The position numbers were made by a program, and so were the translations under genes. A DNA stretch of 38,256 bases from an uncultured Bacilli bacterium (GTDB lineage: Bacteria > Bacillota_I > Bacilli_A > RF39 > UBA660). The notes below the pieces were generated by a model, which was given only the letters and a program-made list of their open reading frames with translations, was not told the origin of the DNA and searched no databases. Below are positions 33,108 to 38,256 of the stretch, piece by piece. Position 1 is the stretch's first letter. Each line of letters begins with the position of its first letter. The stretch is taken from contig CANQMM010000009.1 in NCBI GenBank assembly GCA_947624955.1, positions 1-38,256 of the forward strand. Reading direction: 5' to 3'.

Positions 33108-35243
33108 TTATTCATTTTCAGGGTTATTTTCGACTGTACCGAGGGTTATAGTGAGAGTTGAATTAGCATCGATTAGCGTGCCTTTAGCAATACTACTTAC
33201 ACTCACCGTACCATAACCACTGATGGTATAAGGAAGATTTATTAGATTACAAAAAGTAATTATTTCATTTCGCGTCCAACCGACAATATCCGGCATAGTA
33301 ATTTCTTCTCCTTCGGTATATAGGAAGACTTTATCACCGGCAAGGGCTTGACGGTTAAGTGGGTATTGCTTAATGATATATTTACCATTACCGATAACTA
33401 TCGGAGTTAAACCCATATTTTTTAATTTTTCTTCGATATCCATTACTTCCATACTTAAGTAGCTTTCAATTTGTTTAAGAGAATTTTCATCATCAGGGTC
33501 TTCTTCAATAATTTCGATATTCTTATATTTAGCGACCTCAGCGATAAGATTGGCAATGGATGAAGCTACTTTACCAATTCCACCGTGGAACTTTTTAACC
33601 GAAACATATAGAATATAACGGGGATTATCGTAAGGGAAGACACCGGCAAAGGAATTGATATAATCATAAGTACCCGTTAGATAATGGCCATTCTCGGCAA
33701 TATTTGCAGTTCCGGTTTTACCCATAACAGGGACAGTGGCAGGTTGATAACGCGAAGCATCAGTTCTACCGACATTAAGGACGGTCGCCCGCATTAACTC
33801 TTGCATTTTGGTTGTTGTTTCGTGGGAAGCCACTTTACGAATTTCCGTTCTTTCATTTTGTAAGATGACTTCCCCATTATTACCATCGACTATTTTATCG
33901 ACAATATAAGGTTTAATTATCGTCCCATCGTTTACTAAAAAAGATAAAGCTTGTAAAGTTTGAACAGGTGTGGTTAAAATACCTTGCCCATAGGAGGCCG
34001 TAGCAATATCTGTACGATATTTAAGATCAATTTTCCCGGCCGATTCATTAGGTAAAGTAATACCGGTAGGAGATCCAAAACCGAGCTTTTCATAATAGTC
34101 AGTTAGTCTTTTGGCTCCTAGTTCTAAAGCTAAAGTAGTAGCAGCGACATTGGATGAATAAGTAAAACCATCATCAAAAGTAATTCTTCCCCACCCGGTA
34201 CCGTTAAAGTCTTTAATCGTATAATCATCGACTTGAATATGCCCGGAATCATAGTAAGCACTACCATCATAAATTCCGGCTTCCATAGCGGCAGCAAAAG
34301 AAAATATCTTCATCGTACTACCCGGTTCATAAGGATTACTAGTTAAAGGATTTTTATATTCGGTAATATCTAAAGTATTAGGATTAAATGTTGGATAAGC
34401 GGCAGAAGCTAAAATCGCTCCGGTTTTCCCATCCATAATAGCTACGTGGGCGGCTTCAATCTCGGAGTCAGTAGTAATCTTCGTAATGGCATTCTCGGCA
34501 AATAGTTGAATTTTATTATCGATAGTTAAATAGATATTATTACCGGCTTCCGGTAAGTTTAATGTGGCTTCGGTATTAGGCATTTGATAACCATAAGCAT
34601 CTTTTTGATAGATACTTATACCATCTTTACCGGTTAATTCGTCATTAAAATACGTTTCAATACCCATTCCTTCACCGGCGATTTTCCCCTCTTCATTCTG
34701 ACGAGCATAACCTATGATATAAGGAGCAAAGGATTGCATATTATAAAATCTCTTAGTCGAAGCAATAAAGTCAATTCCGGGCAGTTTTAAAGCTTCAATA
34801 GCACTCTTAGTATTCTCCATTATTCCCCGACCATTGGGACCCAATTCAACCTGGTATAAACCTTCTTTATTTAATAAACTTAAAATATATTCTTCATCCA
34901 TATTGAGTATTTCGGATAAAGCGTGAGCAGTCATCGATTTATCGACCACGTGTTGAGGATTTTTAGGATCAGTTGTTCTTCTTTCATCTAAGTAAGCAAT
35001 GACCGTATAAGAGTTAACATTTTGGGCTAAGAGTTCGCCATTGACATCGTAGATATTCCCCCGATTAGCTTCTAGGGTTTTAGTTGTGGTATTACGATTA
35101 TTAGCAAACTCTGCCAAATCGATACCATCGACAGTCGGACTTAAGACCACAACACTTAGCTTAATTAAAATCACTAAAAAAGAAAAAAGAACACAGATGA
35201 TAACTAAACGATTAGCAACAATGGTCTTTTTTCTTCTCTTCAT
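33108..35243 (-). CDS. ftsI: Class B penicillin-binding protein, division PBP2B/FtsI
   Basis: This transpeptidase crosslinks septal peptidoglycan, working with FtsW. The 711 residues comprise a cytoplasmic basic tail, one membrane helix (about 11-34), the pedestal with RGNIYDVNGE (61-70), and the transpeptidase domain. The motifs are complete: S309-T-M-K312, S363-S-N365, K509-T-G511. Two PASTA repeats end the protein (about 585-705). The gene follows ftsL, as pbpB does in Bacillus. An AAGGAG site precedes the ATG. It is separated from the SpoVD-like PBP by the adhesin and sortase genes. Confidence 0.94.
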   Translation of the reverse strand: MKRRKKTIVANRLVIICVLFSFLVILIKLSVVVLSPTVDGIDLAEFANNRNTTTKTLEANRGNIYDVNGELLAQNVNSYTVIAYLDERRTTDPKNPQHVVDKSMTAHALSEILNMDEEYILSLLNKEGLYQVELGPNGRGIMENTKSAIEALKLPGIDFIASTKRFYNMQSFAPYIIGYARQNEEGKIAGEGMGIETYFNDELTGKDGISIYQKDAYGYQMPNTEATLNLPEAGNNIYLTIDNKIQLFAENAITKITTDSEIEAAHVAIMDGKTGAILASAAYPTFNPNTLDITEYKNPLTSNPYEPGSTMKIFSFAAAMEAGIYDGSAYYDSGHIQVDDYTIKDFNGTGWGRITFDDGFTYSSNVAATTLALELGAKRLTDYYEKLGFGSPTGITLPNESAGKIDLKYRTDIATASYGQGILTTPVQTLQALSFLVNDGTIIKPYIVDKIVDGNNGEVILQNERTEIRKVASHETTTKMQELMRATVLNVGRTDASRYQPATVPVMGKTGTANIAENGHYLTGTYDYINSFAGVFPYDNPRYILYVSVKKFHGGIGKVASSIANLIAEVAKYKNIEIIEEDPDDENSLKQIESYLSMEVMDIEEKLKNMGLTPIVIGNGKYIIKQYPLNRQALAGDKVFLYTEGEEITMPDIVGWTRNEIITFCNLINLPYTISGYGTVSVSSIAKGTLIDANSTLTITLGTVENNPENE

Positions 35244-35263
35244 AATTAACTGACTCCTTATTT

Positions 35264-35551
35264 TTATTTTTGATTAACAATTACGATGTTATCATTATTA
35301 TAAGTCAATCCCAATTCGTTTGCAAGTGCTTGAATTTTATCGAGACTAGTTAATTCGCTGATTTTCATATCGAGTGCTTCATTGATATTTTCTTGGTATT
35401 CGATATTATTTTTTAGTTTTTCAACCTCGATATTAGTCTCGGATACTAAGGCCTTAGAATAGACATTAACTACCGGTAATAAGATTAATAAACCAATAAT
35501 AACGATAAATAACATCTTTTCAATTTTTAATGTTTGACGCTTCTTTTTCAT
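35264..35551 (-). CDS. ftsL: Cell-division protein FtsL
   Basis: This small divisome protein partners with FtsQ and FtsB/DivIC. The 95 residues have a Lys/Arg-rich N terminus, one membrane helix (about 13-33) and a short extracellular coiled coil (about 38-75: heptad-like Leu/Ile pattern with Glu and Asn). Sequence identity in this family is low; the call rests on topology and on its place between rsmH and pbpB. The start follows GAAAGGAT, overlapping the end of rsmH. Confidence 0.85.
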   Translation of the reverse strand: MKKKRQTLKIEKMLFIVIIGLLILLPVVNVYSKALVSETNIEVEKLKNNIEYQENINEALDMKISELTSLDKIQALANELGLTYNNDNIVIVNQK

Positions 35552-35554
35552 AAT

Positions 35555-36466
35555 TTAAATCCTTTCAATAATCCTTAATTTAGCACTTTTACTACGCGAA
35601 TTTTCATCTATTTCGGTACTGCTTGGTAATATGGGTTTACGATTAACTAATTTAATAGTTGGTGTATATTCGTCGGGAATAGTTGGTAAACCTTTTACCA
35701 TATCAGCTACTTCACTATATTTTTTAAATATTTGTTTAGTTATCCGATCTTCTAATGAATGGAAGGTGATAACACATAAGCGACCTTGGGGTTTTAATAA
35801 ATCAATTGCATCTTTTAAGGCACTTTCTAATACTTTTAATTCACTATTCACCTCAATCCGAATGGCTTGAAAAATAGTTCTTTCGGGATGATGAAGATAA
35901 AAGTATTTAGAACCCACGGCACTTTTAATTACCTCTACTAGTTCTTGAGTAGTAGTTAAAGGTTTTTCTTTTCTTTGAGAAACTATCTTGTTGGCAATCA
36001 ATTTAGATAGCTTTTCTTCCCCATAAGTATAGAAGATATTAGTTAATTCTTCTTGAGAATACGTACTGACTACGGCTTCAGCTGTCAACTTAGCATCTCT
36101 ATCCATCCGCATATCTAAGGGAGCATTTTGCATAAAGGTAAATCCCCGCTCAGCATTGTCAATTTGCGGACTAGATAATCCTAAATCGAATAGAATACCG
36201 TCGACTTTTTCATCTAGATAATCTTTGAGGTTAACAAAGTTAGTATGAATTAAAGTAAAATTTGGACTAATTTCTGCTAAGACTTTTTGGGAATAGGAAA
36301 TGGCTTCCGCATCTTGATCGAAGGCATATAAGTGACCGGTTGTTAGTTTTTTTAGGATTGCACTACTATGTCCGGCATAACCTAAAGTTGCATCAATATA
36401 GATGCCATCGGGCTTAATATTTAAACCATCAATAGCTTCTTTTTTTAAAACGCTATAGTGTTTCAT
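35555..36466 (-). CDS. rsmH: 16S rRNA (cytosine-1402-N4)-methyltransferase
   Basis: RsmH (MraW) methylates N4 of cytosine 1402 in the ribosomal P site, using SAM. The 303-residue protein has the family start [13 protein letters not shown], the SAM motif [41 protein letters not shown], and the C-terminal [11 protein letters not shown] block. It overlaps mraZ by an ATGA, has no strong ribosome site of its own, and is probably translated by coupling. Its place, second in the division cluster, is the standard one. Confidence 0.97.
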   Translation of the reverse strand: MKHYSVLKKEAIDGLNIKPDGIYIDATLGYAGHSSAILKKLTTGHLYAFDQDAEAISYSQKVLAEISPNFTLIHTNFVNLKDYLDEKVDGILFDLGLSSPQIDNAERGFTFMQNAPLDMRMDRDAKLTAEAVVSTYSQEELTNIFYTYGEEKLSKLIANKIVSQRKEKPLTTTQELVEVIKSAVGSKYFYLHHPERTIFQAIRIEVNSELKVLESALKDAIDLLKPQGRLCVITFHSLEDRITKQIFKKYSEVADMVKGLPTIPDEYTPTIKLVNRKPILPSSTEIDENSRSKSAKLRIIERI

Positions 36467-36900
36467 TCGTAGTTCACATCCGTAAACAAGCTTTCAGCAA
36501 TTTCATCGAGGTTATCAGCATTTTCGGTCATGAAATTATCCCAATTAGCTTTGGACCAAATTTCAATACGATCGTTGGCGCCGATTACAACACATTCTTT
36601 TTGTAAATCGGCGTAACCAACTAATGGGGAGGTAATGTTTATTCGGCCTTGACGGTCAAATTCACATTCAGTAGCACCGGAGAAGAAGGATCTTGTAAAT
36701 GTTCGGGCAACTTTTTTAGTAAAAGGTAGAGTTTTAAGTTTGGCAACAATATTATTCCATTCGGTTTCGCTATACACGTATAGGCATTTTTCAATACCGC
36801 GAGCGAGAATGAACTTATCCCCAAGTTCACTACGAAACTTTGCTGGCACGATAAGGCGCCCTTTTTCATCAATATTATGATGAAATTCACCCATGAACAT
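36463..36900 (-). CDS. mraZ: Transcriptional regulator MraZ
   Basis: MraZ is an AbrB-like DNA-binding protein that controls its own division/cell-wall operon. The 145 residues contain two swapped AbrB-like halves, each with the family DxxGR motif: [13 protein letters not shown] near 12-24 and FDRQGRINI in the second half. MFMGEF at the N terminus is family-typical. It is the first gene of the cluster. Its ribosome site is the poor GGGGGA that is itself part of the proposed operator, so bound MraZ could block both transcription and translation start. Confidence 0.95.
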   Translation of the reverse strand: MFMGEFHHNIDEKGRLIVPAKFRSELGDKFILARGIEKCLYVYSETEWNNIVAKLKTLPFTKKVARTFTRSFFSGATECEFDRQGRINITSPLVGYADLQKECVVIGANDRIEIWSKANWDNFMTENADNLDEIAESLFTDVNYE

Positions 36901-36905
36901 TTAAA

Positions 36906-36935
36906 TCCCCCACTTTCCTCCACAATGTACCACTG
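36906..36935 (-). promoter_or_regulatory. MraZ operator, three direct repeats
   Basis: Three GTGG cores occur on the minus strand exactly 10 bases apart (CCAC at 36910-36913, 36920-36923, 36930-36933). The one nearest mraZ reads AAAGTGGGGG. This is the layout of known MraZ boxes, which are tandem TGGGN or AAAGTG repeats with one-turn spacing. The array lies between the -10 box and the mraZ start. Confidence 0.75.
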
Positions 36936-36944
36936 TCTACCATT

Positions 36945-36973
36945 ATAATATAGGAAATCGCATTGATTGTAAA
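36945..36973 (-). promoter_or_regulatory. Promoter of the mraZ cluster
   Basis: TTTACA (36968-36973), 17 bases, TATTAT (36945-36950) on the minus strand. Transcription would start just upstream of the operator repeats. Confidence 0.6.
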
Positions 36974-36983
36974 TGGTTAAAAT

Positions 36984-37009
36984 AAAAAAAGTACTAAATT
37001 TTTAGTACT
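36984..37009 (-). terminator. Terminator after ddl
   Basis: A 9-bp stem AGTACTAAA/TTTAGTACT (36990-36998 with 37001-37009; the tip probably frays open) followed by seven T residues on the minus strand. It isolates ddl from the mraZ promoter. Confidence 0.8.
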
Positions 37010-37041
37010 CTTGACATAAATTTACATTTATTAGAAAGCAA

Positions 37042-38244
37042 TTAATCAATTCCCATTTTTTTACTACCCTTACTACCATTGTAAGTAGATAAGATATTGG
37101 AATCGAAACGAGTTGTCCTTTTTTGCTCGTTCTTATAGTCTTTAATTGCGGTGGTGATCATTTCATCTAAAAGCATTGTATAAGTTTTACCGACCGGTTT
37201 AAAGAAGAAGAACGCAAGACATCCGGGAATCGTATTCGGTTCATTTAAATAAACTTTTTTATTCTTTTTATCTACTAAATAATCGAAACGCGTTACCCCA
37301 CTTAAGTTTAATAACTTAAAGGCTTGAATACTAGTCTCTTTAATTTCCGTTTCGAGAGCTTTAGATAATTTAGCTGGAATATGGAAGCCATTGGTGGAAA
37401 CTTTGCCGCTAGTTTTGGCAGGCGTTTTGACTTTGTTTTTCGTCCCATCCCCAAGATATTTATCTTCAAAAGTAAGGAAATCATTGCTCGTAGCTACTTC
37501 CCCTAGTTCACCGACTGTTTGTAATTCGTGATTACCTAAAACGGCGCAATCGATTTCTTGGAGATCTTGGATGACTTCTTCGACAACAATCTTCGCATCA
37601 TAAGTGATAGCTTCTTCGATCGAGTCTTTTAATTCTTGTTCATTTTTAGCTACGGTGATACCAATACTACTTCCTAACCGAGCAGGTTTAACAATTACCG
37701 GATAGTGTAGTTTTTCAATTTCTTTAATAATCCGTTTTTCATCGGTTTGGTACTCATTATCGTAGAACCAAACATATTTAGGAACATTAATGCCCGCAGC
37801 TGCTAGCAATTGTTTTTGCACTACTTTATCTTGACCAATGGCTGCTCCTAACATCGAAGGTCCGGCATAAGGGATGCCTACTAGTTCAAGATAACCGGCT
37901 AGGGACCCATCTTCGACACCTTTACCGTGAACGATAGGGATAGCAACATCGATGGTATCAACTACGCCTTTAAATAAGCCACTCACTTTTTGTAAAACAA
38001 ATTCATTGTTCTTTTTAATTAAACAAACTTCTTTAGCAATGGAACTAATCATATCGAGATTTTTAAAACTCTCCATATCTTTTAGTAATGGCGATGTGTA
38101 CCACGTACCTTCTTTCGTTATATAGATAGGAACTGCTTCATATTTTTCCTTATCTAGAAAACTCATCGCTTGGACAGCTGTAATAATGCTTACTTCGTGT
38201 TCAACACTATTACCGCCAAAAATTATACCTACTTTTATTTTCAT
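37042..38244 (-). CDS. ddl: D-alanine--D-alanine ligase
   Basis: Ddl joins two D-alanines with ATP for the peptidoglycan stem. The 400-residue protein has GGNSVEHEVS with catalytic Glu15, the ATP-grasp segment PVIVKPARLGSSIGI with the active-site Ser, and LNEPNTIPG near the C terminus. The omega loop reads FLTFEDKY: the Lys-Tyr pair equivalent to K215-Y216 of E. coli DdlB is kept, which argues for D-Ala-D-Ala and against D-Ala-D-Lac. Two tyrosines in the same loop are replaced, and a basic insertion (TKNKVKTPAKTSGKVS) lengthens it. AGGAGTGATAAG precedes the ATG at the window edge; its promoter is outside. Confidence 0.94.
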   Translation of the reverse strand: MKIKVGIIFGGNSVEHEVSIITAVQAMSFLDKEKYEAVPIYITKEGTWYTSPLLKDMESFKNLDMISSIAKEVCLIKKNNEFVLQKVSGLFKGVVDTIDVAIPIVHGKGVEDGSLAGYLELVGIPYAGPSMLGAAIGQDKVVQKQLLAAAGINVPKYVWFYDNEYQTDEKRIIKEIEKLHYPVIVKPARLGSSIGITVAKNEQELKDSIEEAITYDAKIVVEEVIQDLQEIDCAVLGNHELQTVGELGEVATSNDFLTFEDKYLGDGTKNKVKTPAKTSGKVSTNGFHIPAKLSKALETEIKETSIQAFKLLNLSGVTRFDYLVDKKNKKVYLNEPNTIPGCLAFFFFKPVGKTYTMLLDEMITTAIKDYKNEQKRTTRFDSNILSTYNGSKGSKKMGID

Positions 38245-38256
38245 CTTATCACTCCT

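Noticed and set aside
37042-38244. Possible vancomycin-type D-Ala-D-Lac ligase
   Set aside because: The Tyr equivalent to Y216 of DdlB is kept; D-Lac ligases change it, and no vanH or vanX-like gene is adjacent.
1-38256. CRISPR array, prophage, integrase or transposon
   Set aside because: No spaced direct repeats, integrase, transposase or attachment-site pair found; the only long repeat is the SpaA domain duplication.

Overview
The window comes from a low-G+C Gram-positive bacterium with standard stop usage: several genes here end in TGA, for example the germination gene ending at 5188, so the one-way mycoplasma code does not apply. It carries spore genes (a GerA/GerC/GerB receptor and SpoVD- and SpoVE-like proteins), a serine T-box, sortase-anchored surface protein and strong AGGAGG-type ribosome sites. 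I infer a spore-forming or ancestrally spore-forming member of the Bacilli/Erysipelotrichia side of the Firmicutes. The sequence alone does not give me a species.

Layout. 1-3700, minus strand: purine nucleoside phosphorylase (deoD), a membrane-tethered DNA/RNA nuclease, a zinc-ribbon membrane protein with a long leader hairpin, and a 5-methyluridine rRNA methyltransferase. 3773-7295, plus strand: a tightly overlapping three-gene germinant receptor. 7306-14583, minus strand: tRNA thiomethylase miaB flanked by two members of an unrecognised paralogous family, a three-gene end-joining operon (Ku, ligase, phosphoesterase-polymerase) with a sigma-G-like promoter, and an ECF sigma/anti-sigma pair. 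14690-16291: serS with its T-box leader, divergent from two plus-strand genes of unknown function (16292-18369), one resembling a methyltransferase without its SAM loop.

18368-36973, minus strand: a long division and cell-wall cluster, apparently read from a MraZ-regulated promoter with further internal promoters: mraZ, rsmH, ftsL, a class B PBP, a thioester/SpaA surface protein and its sortase, spoVD-like PBP, mraY, ftsW/spoVE, an M14 carboxypeptidase, dCMP deaminase, a GT-C/GT2 glycosyltransferase pair, murG, murB, ftsQ and queH. murC, murD, murE, ftsA and ftsZ are absent from it. A D-Ala-D-Ala ligase lies just upstream behind its own terminator.

The coherent theme is building the envelope: lipid II precursor synthesis (Ddl, MraY, MurB, MurG), septal polymerisation (SEDS protein plus two PASTA PBPs), and decoration of the wall (sortase substrate, lipid-linked sugar transfer). 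Around it sit spore-linked functions (germination receptor, Ku/LigD repair). The most unusual points are the adhesin-sortase pair lodged between the two PBPs, the unknown paralogues flanking miaB, the split end-joining operon with a forespore-type promoter, and the 10-bp-phased MraZ operator.
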